Shown: one piece after another, positions 34,558 to 44,013 of the stretch
Numbering within the stretch: the first letter of the stretch is position 1
Layout of the letters: each line of letters begins with the position of its first letter
Assembly: GCA_965217565.1 (NCBI GenBank)
Contig: CBDCIS010000002.1
Span: 372,001 to 436,000 of the forward strand
Direction: 5' to 3'
DNA from: CBDCIS01 sp965217565
GTDB lineage: Bacteria > Chloroflexota > Dehalococcoidia > Lucifugimonadales > CATOSD01
Length of the DNA: 64,000 nucleotides
Made by a program: the position numbers and the translations under genes
The notes under the pieces: generated by a model
Database searches by the model: none
Told to the model about the DNA's origin: nothing
Seen by the model: only the letters and a program-made list of their open reading frames with translations

Positions 34558-35730
34558 CTACCTGTACCAGGGGTGCGCTTTCGCGACCTCTTCGTTCAGG
34601 TCCGCGCCCCAGCCGGGGGCGGTCGGGATGCTCATATACCCGTCGGTAATCTCCGGAGCGGCGGTCGTAAGCTCGTCCTTCCAGGGCACGTCGTCGATGT
34701 CAATCTCCATGATGCGAACGTTGGGCAGGACGGCGCACAGGCTCGCGCTCATAAACGACGACAGGTGGCTATAGTAGTTGTGCGGAGCCACGTTCAGTTG
34801 GAACACCTCGGCCAGGTCGCCCACCTTCTTCGATTGGCTGAAGCCGTTCCAGGGCACGTCGATCATAAACACGTCGGCAGCACGCAATTGGAAGTAGGGC
34901 AGATAATCGTGGATGTAGAACAGGTTCTCGCCGGTGCAAATCCTGGTGGAGGTGGACTCCTTGATTTGCAAGATAGCCTCCGGGTTGTACATATCGATCT
35001 CCAGCCACAGCATGTTGAACTGTTCCAGCACTTTGGCGATTCTCATGCACGCTTCCGGCTTGAAGTTGAAGTTCAGGTCCAGGTTGATGTCCACGTAGGG
35101 GCCGACGGCATCGCGGAACGTCCCTATCAGTTCCTCGACGTGGTGAAGCAGGGAAGTGGTCACAATCTGGTCGGTCGAACCCTCGCCGCTGATGAAGCCT
35201 GGTGAGAAGACAGACGCCGGGTCGCCCGGCAGGATGATGTTGGTCTTCAACGCGGTGAAGCCCCGTTCGACGACCTCTCTCCCAAGATCGGCGATGCTGC
35301 TCATGCTGCTGAGCGGCGGCGTGCCCAGCAGTTCCGAGTTGCGCGCCCTAGAAGTGCCACAATGAGACCAGTAAACGCGCACCTTCTCGCGCGTCGGCCC
35401 GCCGAATAGCTCAACCACTGAAATGCCTAGCGCCTTGGCCTTGATGTCGATCAGGGCGAGTTCGACGCCGGCTATGGCCTTCGCGGCAATGCCGCCGGGA
35501 CTCTGCCGGGAGCCGCGCACCATGTCCCAGAACCGCATCTCGTATGCCCTGGGGTCGCTGCCGATCAGCAGGGGCTTGAGGTCCTCGATCGTGCCCACGA
35601 CTCCGCGCGGCGTTCTGCCGTCGCTGCACTCTCCGTAGCCGGTGACGCCCTCGTCCGTCTCGACCTTGACGAACGTCCATGGCCGCCATCCCGCGTCCAC
35701 GATGAATGTCTCGACGTTGGTGATTTTCAT
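34558..35730 (-). CDS. Mandelate racemase/muconate lactonizing enzyme family protein (enolase superfamily)
   Basis: Acid-sugar dehydratase-like enzyme, 390 aa. The N-terminal capping domain (MKITNVETFIVDAGWRPWTFVKVETDEGVTGYGE) is followed by a TIM barrel with KTNIILPGD, the metal ligands in DINLDLNFNF (about 218), WLEIDMYNPE (about 245) and CTGENLF (about 271), and APHNYYSHLSSF, whose His is a general base in this group. This pattern fits the galactonate/rhamnonate dehydratase branch. The substrate cannot be fixed. Expansion of this superfamily is a known trait of SAR202 genomes. Confidence 0.9.
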   Translation of the reverse strand: MKITNVETFIVDAGWRPWTFVKVETDEGVTGYGECSDGRTPRGVVGTIEDLKPLLIGSDPRAYEMRFWDMVRGSRQSPGGIAAKAIAGVELALIDIKAKALGISVVELFGGPTREKVRVYWSHCGTSRARNSELLGTPPLSSMSSIADLGREVVERGFTALKTNIILPGDPASVFSPGFISGEGSTDQIVTTSLLHHVEELIGTFRDAVGPYVDINLDLNFNFKPEACMRIAKVLEQFNMLWLEIDMYNPEAILQIKESTSTRICTGENLFYIHDYLPYFQLRAADVFMIDVPWNGFSQSKKVGDLAEVFQLNVAPHNYYSHLSSFMSASLCAVLPNVRIMEIDIDDVPWKDELTTAAPEITDGYMSIPTAPGWGADLNEEVAKAHPWYR

Positions 35731-35932
35731 GCCGCCCTCCGTTGATAGCCCGACTATCCCTCCGTGTTATACCAATTTATGGTGATGCCGCCGTATTCTC
35801 GCCTGCCGGCTTTCTGGATTCCCGCTTTCGCGGGAATGACGGTAGGGGTTCTTACGACGCATACGCATTTGGATGATTCATGGCGCAGTCAAGACGAAAT
35901 GGTATTAGTCCACGTCCGCGTCGGGAACCCGG
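35731..35932. repeat. Intergenic region with palindrome
   Basis: ATTCCCGC-TTTC-GCGGGAAT (35819-35838) is a perfect palindromic hairpin of the kind scattered through many bacterial genomes. It lies in a gene-free stretch of 200 bases. Nothing else is recognised. Confidence 0.5.
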
Positions 35933-36682
35933 TCAATTCGCGTCTTGCAGCGTCGCCACGCTGAAGACTACGTGGAAGGGCATGCAGTATATGACGACGC
36001 TTTGCTGCGCGCCTAAGTCCACGCCTTCGGGAATATCGTAGTTCTGGTTGCCTATGTTGCCCTTGAGCCTGCCAAGATCCAGGTACCCGGCGTCGAGCAG
36101 ATCCGCCCGTCTGTCGGGGTCCGGGTGCATCGACAGCAGAACGTGCAGCTCCGGGCCGTTGGTGACTTTGAAGTTCTCCAGACGAAGCAGAGCGGCGCCG
36201 TCCGGCGCGCTGTAGATGAGCGCCTGGCCACTGCCCTTGTGGAAGCTATCGGCGTCGCGGAAGTCGCCCTCCTTGAGCTTCGTCGGCTTGGCCGGCGCCG
36301 GCATCGCGGCCATATCGGGCATCGCTTCGTTCATGGTGGGCTGGTCCATCTTGGACAGTGTGGCCATGGTCTGCTCGACGTCGGTCATCGTCATGCCGGC
36401 GGGAACCTCCGCGGTATAGGCGAAGGGAAACTCATCCTCGACGGTTACGTTGATGAACAGAGGGGAGCCGAGGTCGTATGCTACGAAGCCCACCAGCGCG
36501 AGGGCGGGCACGCCCACCAGCGCGACGGGCAGCCGGCGCTCCCAGGCCCACGTGTGCCAACCCCTGCGATACCCATAGAATGCGACTGCGGCAATCGCGA
36601 TGAGAATCGCGGCGCCGATAGGGTAACGCCACGGGTACAAGTCGGCTGCCAATCGTTCCAGATCGCCAAAGAATTCGGCCAT
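35933..36682 (-). CDS. Membrane-anchored DM13-domain protein
   Basis: A 249-aa protein with two N-terminal membrane segments (about residues 22-40 and 53-72) and a long extracytoplasmic part. The C-terminal 105 residues match the DM13 fold: GSGQALIYSAPDGAALLRLENF, NGPELHVLLSMHPDPD, YLDLGRLKGNIGNQNYDIPEG and SVVIYCMPFHVVFSVATL, with the single conserved Cys of the domain. DM13 domains are thought to take part in redox or electron transfer at the cell surface. ATG 36682 is chosen because aaggatga precedes it. That site is inside the end of the HAM1-like gene, so the two are likely coupled. Confidence 0.87.
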   Translation of the reverse strand: MAEFFGDLERLAADLYPWRYPIGAAILIAIAAVAFYGYRRGWHTWAWERRLPVALVGVPALALVGFVAYDLGSPLFINVTVEDEFPFAYTAEVPAGMTMTDVEQTMATLSKMDQPTMNEAMPDMAAMPAPAKPTKLKEGDFRDADSFHKGSGQALIYSAPDGAALLRLENFKVTNGPELHVLLSMHPDPDRRADLLDAGYLDLGRLKGNIGNQNYDIPEGVDLGAQQSVVIYCMPFHVVFSVATLQDAN

Positions 36683-36683
36683 G

Positions 36684-37325
36684 CTAACGTTCATCCTTAC
36701 CGCGAGCGTCTATCCGCCTCATTGCGGCGACTGCCTTTCGCGCTGCTACGCTGCGATGGCTTAGCCGGTTCTTCTCGTCTGCAGACAGCTCTGCCATCGT
36801 CTTGTCCAACTCGGGAAAGAGAAAAGCCGGGTCGTACCCAAAGCCATTGGAGCCGCGTGGCGGCCTCACAATCCTCCCGTGGCACTCACCCGTGAAAAGC
36901 TCCACGGGCGCCTCCGATAGCCTGCCGAGGGCCTGCCCAGGTGTCCAGACTACGGCTATCACGCACCGGAAACGGGCGTTCCATAACTCCTCCGGAACGC
37001 CTCTCAGCCTCTCATAAAGGAAGGCAATCCTCTGGGCGTCGGTCGCTCCTTCACCGGCGTACCGGGCGGAGAGTACCCCCGGCTCACCTCCGAGGGCTTC
37101 CACCTCGAGCCCCGAATCGTCGGCCACGGTAGGCATATCGCTTAGCCTGGCGTACGTCCTCGCTTTGAGCGCGGCGTTCTCCTCCATTGTCTCGCCCGTC
37201 TCCTCGACATCTTCGACAACGCCGGCATCGGCGAGGGAGACCAACTCGAAGGGAGCGCCGGCCAGCAGCGCGGTCAACTCCCTCATCTTGCCGCGATTTC
37301 TGGTCGCTACTAGGAGCTTGCCCAC
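36684..37325 (-). CDS. RdgB/HAM1 non-canonical purine NTP pyrophosphatase
   Basis: Removes ITP, dITP and XTP from the nucleotide pool. LLVATRNRGKMRELTALL is the substrate-binding start (the family reads ATxNxxKxxE), then ETMEENAALKARTYA, PTVADDSGLEVEALGGEPGVLSARYAG and GSNGFGYDPAFLFPELDKTMAEL, all typical. From the GTG at 37325 it is 213 aa, close to the usual length. An ATG at 37379 would add 18 residues without family support. It starts 62 bases after the FBP aldolase/phosphatase gene. Confidence 0.92.
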   Translation of the reverse strand: MGKLLVATRNRGKMRELTALLAGAPFELVSLADAGVVEDVEETGETMEENAALKARTYARLSDMPTVADDSGLEVEALGGEPGVLSARYAGEGATDAQRIAFLYERLRGVPEELWNARFRCVIAVVWTPGQALGRLSEAPVELFTGECHGRIVRPPRGSNGFGYDPAFLFPELDKTMAELSADEKNRLSHRSVAARKAVAAMRRIDARGKDER

Positions 37326-37387
37326 GCCCCGCTCATTCCCTGAGGAACGCTGAAGTAGATGGACGGCAATGCCAGGCATAACTCGGT

Positions 37388-38545
37388 CTAGCCATGGTCG
37401 TCCGCCGGAACGCCCGCCTTCGCGCCATTCTTGAAGGCGAAGCGCTCTACCAATCCCGTAACGGTATCGCGGAAGCCTCCGTACTCGAGTTCGCTGTAAG
37501 GCAGCATTGCGGCGCCGGACCAGCCCTGCGCTCGCATGTCGATGCCCTTGCGCTGAGCGTGCCCTCTGACCTCGTCCCACACCGGGTTGTCGAAGAAGTC
37601 GATGTGCGAGTCTGAGAACATGCCGTCACGGTTCAACGAGAAGCCGGCTGCGGATACCAGGGGTAGGCAGTACGGCCCGGTCACAGGGGTGTTCAGCGCG
37701 ACGGGCATGATCGGCATCACGTGAGAACCCCGAGCGTCGCCGCCGACGAAGTGGGCTTTCGTGAAGGTGGAGATGATCTCCTCCGGAGCGGGGAAGATGC
37801 CTTGATTGCGGACGAGGGCGATCGGGTCGTCCTTGCCGGTGTAAACTCCCGCGATCGAGTGCAGCCGCTGAGCGGATAAGGAAACGGCCCGCTGGTCGTA
37901 GTTGCGGGAGTAGATTGCGTCTATGCCGAATCGCTCGTTGTCCCTCAACAGCGCCGTTATCTTGTAGTAGTCCTCCGGCGCGTTGAGCTCTATGATGCTG
38001 TCTCCGCCTGTGTTATCCATGTCGATGATATGAAAGGTGAATCCCTTGATCATCTGCGGCAGCATCAGCCCCGCGCAGTACATCGGGTCGGCAAAGCCGA
38101 GGAAGATGGGCAGATTGTAGGCGCCGGGGCCGCACTTATCGGCGGCGAACAGCATGAACGACTCCGCCGGGCGCGGAGCCTCCAGCGTGTGGTCCATCTC
38201 TATCTCCGCGACCGCCGGGCCAGCGCCTCGAACGTTGCCGGAGGGCGCGTCCACCAGCAGGTCCTGCCCAGCTCCATAGAGGCCGTATTCCCTGGCTATT
38301 TCCGTCGCCTTGATGAAGGTGTCCCAGGCGAACTGGTGAATCTCCACGTCGTTCTCGCCGCGGGTGTGCGACATCAGGATGGCTATGTCGTCTCCGGTGT
38401 AAGATGTCCAGCCGTCTATTATCAGGCCTCTGCTGATCGCGCTCGCGACCTCGCCTCTAACCGCGTCCATCATCCTTTCGGATGGCTTAGTGTGTCCTCC
38501 GATAGACCCCACGTCCGCCTTTATGCAAGATATGGTTACTTTCAC
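37388..38545 (-). CDS. Fructose-1,6-bisphosphate aldolase/phosphatase (class V FBPase)
   Basis: Bifunctional gluconeogenic enzyme that makes fructose 6-phosphate directly from triose phosphates. The whole protein (385 aa) follows the archaeal-type family: MKVTISCIKADVGSIGGHTKPS with the metal ligands of the N-terminus, GDDIAILMSH, GAGQDLL, PAESFMLFAADKCGPGAYNLPIFLGFADPM, SRNYDQRAVSLS, FTKAHFVGGDARGSHVMP and GPYCLPLVSAAGFSL. This enzyme is known from archaea and from deep-branching bacteria including Chloroflexota. It implies a heat-stable, one-way route to sugars. Confidence 0.94.
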   Translation of the reverse strand: MKVTISCIKADVGSIGGHTKPSERMMDAVRGEVASAISRGLIIDGWTSYTGDDIAILMSHTRGENDVEIHQFAWDTFIKATEIAREYGLYGAGQDLLVDAPSGNVRGAGPAVAEIEMDHTLEAPRPAESFMLFAADKCGPGAYNLPIFLGFADPMYCAGLMLPQMIKGFTFHIIDMDNTGGDSIIELNAPEDYYKITALLRDNERFGIDAIYSRNYDQRAVSLSAQRLHSIAGVYTGKDDPIALVRNQGIFPAPEEIISTFTKAHFVGGDARGSHVMPIMPVALNTPVTGPYCLPLVSAAGFSLNRDGMFSDSHIDFFDNPVWDEVRGHAQRKGIDMRAQGWSGAAMLPYSELEYGGFRDTVTGLVERFAFKNGAKAGVPADDHG

Positions 38546-38719
38546 GATTCCTCCTTATGGTTGCGCTCACTGAGTGCAGTGGCGCGCAGATGCGTCGTCT
38601 CTTTGGTGTTCGAACCATCGAACGGCGGGCACGAGGCCCCGCCCCGCCCGTTTCCTGTTATGGTATCACAATCCCCGCCGTGTGGCTAAACGGTCGCGGC
38701 CGGAAGATGCCACGTCAGT

Positions 38720-38748
38720 TTGACCATGCTTTGAAGCCTACCTATAAT
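38720..38748 (+). promoter_or_regulatory. Sigma70-type promoter
   Basis: TTGACC (38720-38725), a 17-base spacer and a perfect TATAAT (38743-38748). Transcription should begin near 38755. The in-frame ATG at 38747 overlaps the -10 box and so cannot be the start codon, which places the real start at 38795. Confidence 0.75.
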
Positions 38749-38794
38749 GTTCGCCAGCCGCGATAGCCTCACGGGCAGTTGGAAAGGTTGGTTT

Positions 38795-40951
38795 ATGCGG
38801 GAAGCCCGGCAAACGGACGCAGTGTTGGAACTGGGACTGCTCCTGTGCATCAGGGCGCTTGTGCTTCTCATTCTTCTCCTGGTGCCGCTTGTAGTGACCA
38901 CAAGCACAATCTACCCTTACATCGTGGGGAAGTCCCTGTGGGGCAGGGGCCTTATCGAGGTCGCTTTTGGACTGTGGCTGCTGTTGGCGTGGAGGTATCC
39001 CGCCTACCGTCCGCCGCTGTCCAGGCTGCTTCAGATTTTCGCGATTTACATGGGTATCGCCCTGCTGGCCGGCCTGTTCGGCGTCAGCCTTCAGAGAAGC
39101 CTCTGGTCAACCTACGAGCGCATGCAGGGCATTGTTGACCTCGCTCACTGGCTTGTGTTCACCGTGATTGTCGTTTCCATCTTTCGCTCCTTTCTCAGTT
39201 GGCGCTATTTGCTCAACGTCAACCTGGGGGTCAGCGTCATATTGGGCTTGCTGGGACTGGGTCAGCATTGGGGGATTACGGTTCCCGTGTTCGACGTCAT
39301 ACAGCCAACGGCCCGCCTGGACATCACGTTGGGCAATCCCACCTATGTGGGGGCCTACATGCTGGTCAATGTCTTCATAGGACTGGGCTTTCTCGTGCAC
39401 TCGTTTCTCCAAAAGCCTGCCCCTGTAAGGCAACCGTCCCGCGCTGTGCAACGTCGCAGGCAGCGGAGGGGACGGTCAAGCGCCATCGACTACACCCTAA
39501 TTGCCTTTCGAGTCTTTTGGCTGGCTGCGGTAGTCCTCGATCTGTGGATAATGATCATGAGCGGAACGCGCGGCGTGGTTGTGGGCATCGGCGCTGGGCT
39601 GCTTGCCCTGGCGGCTGGATACATGGTTCTGGGAGGCGAAAAGAGGTTGAGGCTCGCCGCCGCCTGCGTGATGGGATTTATGGTCGCCGGATCGCTGGCC
39701 TTTCTGTTGGTCAGAGACACCGAACCATTCCAGAAACTGGCCGAATCAAACGTCATGCTGCAAAGAGTGGCCGACACCCGCCTAGACGACGCCTCTTTGA
39801 GTGGCCGCCTGTACTCCATTTCGGCGGGCCTGAAGGGATTCGCGGAGAGACCCATCCTGGGCTGGGGGCCTGAGAATTTCCACGTGGCGTTTGGACGCTA
39901 CGTCGTCCCGAGTAACAGAGCGTTCGAGAAGTTCGACCAGGCGCACAGCAAACTGATTGAGGAATTGACGACCAAGGGCGCACTGGGATTTGTGGGCTAC
40001 ATGGCGATTTGGGTCTTCATGATCTGGATAGTGGTCCGGAAGGCTCGACCGCGAAAGCTCGAAGACCAGGCGTTTAGGCTCTTCGTTGGAGCCGCTCTGG
40101 TCGGATACTTCGCGCAGAACCTCTTCTTATTCGATACGCCCGTAATGCTGTTGCAGTTCGTTCTTCTGGTGGCATTTGTGGCGTATCTGGAGACTACGTC
40201 TGAAGACTCGGACGTACCGGTTACAGTGGCAAGCGGACGCGAGGCCAATGCAGGCAGACGGACGTGGGCTGCCGTTGTTGAGGATCGCCTATCCCCGATT
40301 CGAGCCTGGTTTCGTGTGAGCGACGGGAGAAATAGACCTGGGGGCGGCGCGACGCCTGGCGCGGATGCTCGTTTCGTGATCGGGGTCGCCGCGGTGCTGG
40401 CACTGTTGGGCGCAAGCCTCTTCTTCTTCAACTATCGCATTTACAGCGCCGCCACGTTGTATGTGGAGGCCAACTCCGGCTCCTTGGCGTGGGAGGAGAA
40501 ACTCAGACTCTTTGACAGGTCTATAGACACTTTCCCACAGCTAGCCAACTACCCCCGTCTGGGCCTGTTCGCGTCGGTCATGGGGGACTGGCAGAATCTC
40601 GAGGATGAGGATAGGCGACGGGCGATAGCAATAGTGGAGTCTGAAGCGGAGGCGGCTATCGAGAGGGAACCCGAGAATTGGCACATAATCGTGGCTCTGG
40701 CGAACCTCTACCTTGCGGCGGCTTCCATCGATGAGAACTACCGCGAGGAAGCCAGGTCCTACGTCGAGCGAGCCACGGAACTGGCTCCCGGAAGATTGGA
40801 GGTCTATGTCGTCAGAGCACGGCAGCGTTTGGTGGAGAAGGACTACGAGGGAGCTCTGGCGATCGTGGACGAGTTCATCGAACTGAATGAACATGGGGCA
40901 CGCAGGCTTGGCGACATAAGAGCGCAGATCCTCCGCGCATCCGGCCAATAG
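38795..40951 (+). CDS. O-antigen ligase-like membrane protein with C-terminal TPR region
   Basis: A 718-aa polytopic protein. About eleven membrane helices fill residues 15-470. The Wzy_C/O-antigen ligase region is recognisable in SGTRGVVVGIGAGLLAL, GRLYSISAGLKGFAERPILGWGPENF and FDQAHSKLIEELTTKGALGFVGYM (about 360-400), the last with the conserved His. After another membrane helix (about 540) the C-terminal 150 residues form TPR-like helical repeats (REPENWHIIVALANLYLAAAS, YREEARSYVERATELAPGRL). It probably joins or polymerises a glycan at the outer side of the membrane. ATG 38795 follows ggaaaggttggttt, downstream of the promoter. Confidence 0.87.
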   Translation: MREARQTDAVLELGLLLCIRALVLLILLLVPLVVTTSTIYPYIVGKSLWGRGLIEVAFGLWLLLAWRYPAYRPPLSRLLQIFAIYMGIALLAGLFGVSLQRSLWSTYERMQGIVDLAHWLVFTVIVVSIFRSFLSWRYLLNVNLGVSVILGLLGLGQHWGITVPVFDVIQPTARLDITLGNPTYVGAYMLVNVFIGLGFLVHSFLQKPAPVRQPSRAVQRRRQRRGRSSAIDYTLIAFRVFWLAAVVLDLWIMIMSGTRGVVVGIGAGLLALAAGYMVLGGEKRLRLAAACVMGFMVAGSLAFLLVRDTEPFQKLAESNVMLQRVADTRLDDASLSGRLYSISAGLKGFAERPILGWGPENFHVAFGRYVVPSNRAFEKFDQAHSKLIEELTTKGALGFVGYMAIWVFMIWIVVRKARPRKLEDQAFRLFVGAALVGYFAQNLFLFDTPVMLLQFVLLVAFVAYLETTSEDSDVPVTVASGREANAGRRTWAAVVEDRLSPIRAWFRVSDGRNRPGGGATPGADARFVIGVAAVLALLGASLFFFNYRIYSAATLYVEANSGSLAWEEKLRLFDRSIDTFPQLANYPRLGLFASVMGDWQNLEDEDRRRAIAIVESEAEAAIEREPENWHIIVALANLYLAAASIDENYREEARSYVERATELAPGRLEVYVVRARQRLVEKDYEGALAIVDEFIELNEHGARRLGDIRAQILRASGQ

Positions 40952-40974
40952 CGCAGGCCTGTTGGGGCGTTGCG

Positions 40975-42237
40975 CTAATCCTTGCCCAGCGTGTGTAGGA
41001 AATCGGTGTTGTTCTTGGTCTTGCTGAGATGCTGCAACACCTTTTCGGTAGCTTCCCACCCATGCATCGAGTCCGTGGAAATCATGCCCACCATCTTCCG
41101 TAGCAGCCAGACCTGCCTGAGCGTGTCCTCGTCGAGCAGCAACTCCTCGCGGCGTGTGCCACTCCTGTGTATGTCGATAGCGGGGAAGATGCGCCGCTCG
41201 GCCAGCTTGCGGTCCAGGTGGACTTCCATGTTGCCGGTGCCCTTGAACTCCTCGTAGATAACGTCGTCCATGCGGCTTCCCGTATCCACCAGGCACGCGG
41301 CCAGAATAGTCAGGCTGCCGCCCTCCTCAGTGTTGCGGGCGGCGCCGAAGAAGCGCTTGGGCGGATAGAGCGCGACAGGGTCCATTCCGCCTGAGAGCGT
41401 TCGGCCGCTGGATGGCACTGCCAGGTTGTACGCTCGGGTGAGCCTGGTAATGCTGTCCAGCAAGACAACAACATCAGTGCCGCCCTCCACGAGCCTCTTT
41501 GCGCGCTCCAGCACCAGTTCGGCAACCCGGCAGTGGTCTTCCACGGGTTCATCGAACGTAGAACTGTAAACCTCACCCTGTATGGAACGACGCATGTCCG
41601 TGACCTCTTCAGGTCGTTCTCCAATGAGCGCCACCATTATCTGGATGTCGGGGGCGTTGGCGACGATGCCGCCGGCGATGTCCTTCAACAGTGTGGTTTT
41701 GCCCGCCTTTGGAGGGGACACGATAAGACCTCGCTGCCCCCTGCCAACGGGCGCGAGCAGGTCTATGAGGCGAGGAGAGAGGTGCCTTGGTATGGTCTCG
41801 ATCTTTATCTGCTTCGTGGGAAATATGGGCGTCAGGTTTTCGAACGGGGGGCGACTTCGCGCGCCTTCAGGATCCATCCCGTTGACGCTCTCCACGCGAA
41901 GGAGGCCAAAGTACCTCTCGCCATCCTTGGGCGGACGCACCTGCCCGGAGACCCTGTCGCCCGTCCTCAAGCCGAACCTTCTGATTTGCGATTGGGAAAC
42001 GTAAACGTCACCCGAGCCGGGATGGTTGCCGCTCTGTCTCAGGAAGCCATAGCCATCGCTCACGACGGAGAGAATGCCGCTTGCCATGATGTGCTCGTTC
42101 TGCTCCGTGACTGCGTGAAGTATCTTCGAAATCATCTCGTGCCGCTTGGGCATCGAGCCATTATCGACGATGCCCATCTGTACGGACATTTCGAGCATCT
42201 CTTCATTGGTTTTGCTCTGAAGTTCTACTAAGTCCAT
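40975..42237 (-). CDS. rho: Transcription termination factor Rho
   Basis: Hexameric RNA-dependent ATPase that ends transcription. It has the N-terminal helical domain, the RNA-binding cold-shock-like fold (GILSVVSDGYGFLRQSGNHPG, SQIRRFGLRTGDRVSGQVRPP), Walker A PPKAGKTTLLKDIAGG (about residues 173-188), Walker B VVVLLDSITRL, and the secondary-site loops SGGMDPVALYPPKRFFGAAR. Length 420 aa is usual. Its presence fits the scarcity of classic T-rich terminators in the window. The final bases face the end of the O-antigen ligase-like gene. Confidence 0.97.
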   Translation of the reverse strand: MDLVELQSKTNEEMLEMSVQMGIVDNGSMPKRHEMISKILHAVTEQNEHIMASGILSVVSDGYGFLRQSGNHPGSGDVYVSQSQIRRFGLRTGDRVSGQVRPPKDGERYFGLLRVESVNGMDPEGARSRPPFENLTPIFPTKQIKIETIPRHLSPRLIDLLAPVGRGQRGLIVSPPKAGKTTLLKDIAGGIVANAPDIQIMVALIGERPEEVTDMRRSIQGEVYSSTFDEPVEDHCRVAELVLERAKRLVEGGTDVVVLLDSITRLTRAYNLAVPSSGRTLSGGMDPVALYPPKRFFGAARNTEEGGSLTILAACLVDTGSRMDDVIYEEFKGTGNMEVHLDRKLAERRIFPAIDIHRSGTRREELLLDEDTLRQVWLLRKMVGMISTDSMHGWEATEKVLQHLSKTKNNTDFLHTLGKD

Positions 42238-42920
42238 GGTCCTCTCCGGGGTTGATTCACTGTGGTGGGCAGGCTGCGGACAGCTTAATTCAGCACTTCG
42301 AATCGTGGTTCTCTGTGTCGAGTCTCGGGGTTTCTGCTCCCAATGCCGTGGAATGACAGAAAGGCCAATAGCGCCGGGGTCGCCGGCAATTCAGGAGGAA
42401 AAACATTAATCGTTAACACGAGGGTAACGTTGGCTCACCGCGTTTCTCATGCTTCGTGATAAGGTGCTCAACCTTCATGAGAGATTGAATGGGGAAGCGC
42501 AACGAGGCGATTTCGTGCTCGTTCTCAGCATCGCCTGTAGTTATGAATGTGATTCCAACAGCCCGCAAATCCCTCCCCAGGAGGCATGCCCGAAGGTCGA
42601 TACAACTGTGTTGTCAATTCGCAGCCAAGCGGGTTAAGCGCACTTCATCGGTGGTTGCGACGGTGTCAATGAAGATGCACAATTGGGGTATGCTGTGCCA
42701 TCATAACACATTGCTGCATTTTAAGTCTATACCCTTTGCAAGTCGCAACTTTTCAGGCTTTGTGGCAAAGGGGCTGTGTGCCTGGGAGAGTTGCTCCGCG
42801 AAAAACTGCGTCATTTTGGGACATTTCCTATTCAGCCCTTGCCGTTTGGATTCGATGATGTGTGTTCGGGTTCATGGAGGCATGATAGCACGGGCGTTCG
42901 CTCCTGTCAAGAGGGCGCAT
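42238..42920. other. Upstream region of rho with dispersed repeat copy
   Basis: About 680 bases without a supported gene. Positions about 42745-42915 match the repeat seen at 16335-16605 (GGGAGAGTTGCTCCGCGAA, CATTTTGGGACAT) and, for the part after 42840, the inverted copy at about 54035-54110 (GGTTCATGGAGGCATGATAG). The nested mobile region begins directly after it. Confidence 0.5.
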
Positions 42921-43025
42921 GACCTCAAAAATAGGGAATTATATACTTGTGTACCAAAAACGCTTGACTCTTTCGCCGTCATATGGTACACTGAATCCAT
43001 AAATCAAGTAAGGATTCAGTGTATT

Positions 43026-44001
43026 ATGACTACTTCCAAGAAGGCTCCTGGCAAAGCATACCGCAAGGGTATCAGTCTCATTGATGCCGTGCAACAGTTT
43101 GGCGATGACGAAAAGGCCGAGGTATGGTTCGTTGCCCGACGCTGGCCCAACGGCATCCAATGCGTCAACTGTGATAGCGACGCCATCTCCCCTCGTAAGT
43201 CTCGCCGTCAGACTCGCCAGTATCATTGCAAGACCTGTAATGGCAATTTCCACGGTCAAGACTGGGACTATCATGCACGATTCCAAGTTGCCTCTCAGCA
43301 AGTGGGCGTTGGCTTTCTATCTCTACTCAACTAACCTCAAAGGTGTTAGTTCCATGAAACTACACCGCGACTTGGGCATCACTCAAAAGGCCGCTTGGTA
43401 TCTCGCTCACCGCATTCGGGAAACGTGGAATTCGGAGACGGAGCGGATGGCGGGGCCGGTAGAGGCCGATGAGACTTATATCGGCGGGAAGGAAGGGAAC
43501 AAGCACTCTGACAAGAAGCTACGGGCAGGGCGCGGGCCAGTCGGCAAGACGGCGGTGGCAGGCTTGAAGGACAGGCCCACCAACCAGGTTAAGGCCAAAG
43601 TGGTTGAGCAGACCGATGCCTCTACCCTACAGGGCTTTGTCCATATGGAGACGGAGTTCGGGGCGCAGGTCTATACCGATGAGGCCAGGGCCTATGTCGG
43701 CCTGAACCGGCCCCACGAAGCCGTTAAGCACAGTGTCTCCGAGTATGTTCGGGGCCAAGCGCATACCAATGGCATGGAATCGTTTTGGTCAATGCTCAAG
43801 CGGGGTCACGATGGCGTCTATCATCACTTCAGCGCGAAGCACCTAGACCGCTACGTTGACGAGTTTGAGGGCCGGCACAACAACCGGCCATTAGACACCA
43901 CCGACCAAATGGCTATAATGGCGCAAGGGGCAGTAGGCAAGCATCTACCCTACGCCGAGTTGATAGGGCCGAAGGAAACCAGATTGAAGGGCGGACTTTA
44001 G
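43026..44001 (+). pseudogene. IS1595-family transposase with +1 frame break
   Basis: The first frame encodes the zinc-ribbon start (CVNCDSD, CKTCNGNF). The second encodes TGTIMHDSKLPLSKWALAFY, LKGVSSMKLHRDLGITQKAAWYLAHRIRE and the ISXO2-like catalytic domain with VEADETYIGGKEGN, VYTDEARAY and NGMESFWSMLKRG. They join if one C at 43250-43251 is skipped, giving NFTVKTGTIMHD. This is either a one-base insertion that inactivates the gene or a +1 recoding site (TTC-C). The rest of the protein is intact to the stop at 44001. Confidence 0.8.
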
Positions 44002-44013
44002 GGAGGTATCGCG

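Noticed and set aside
42489..43334. 281-codon plus-strand frame before the IS1595-type transposase
   Set aside because: Its first 180 codons run through the dispersed repeat and the inverted repeat; only the part after 43026 is transposase.
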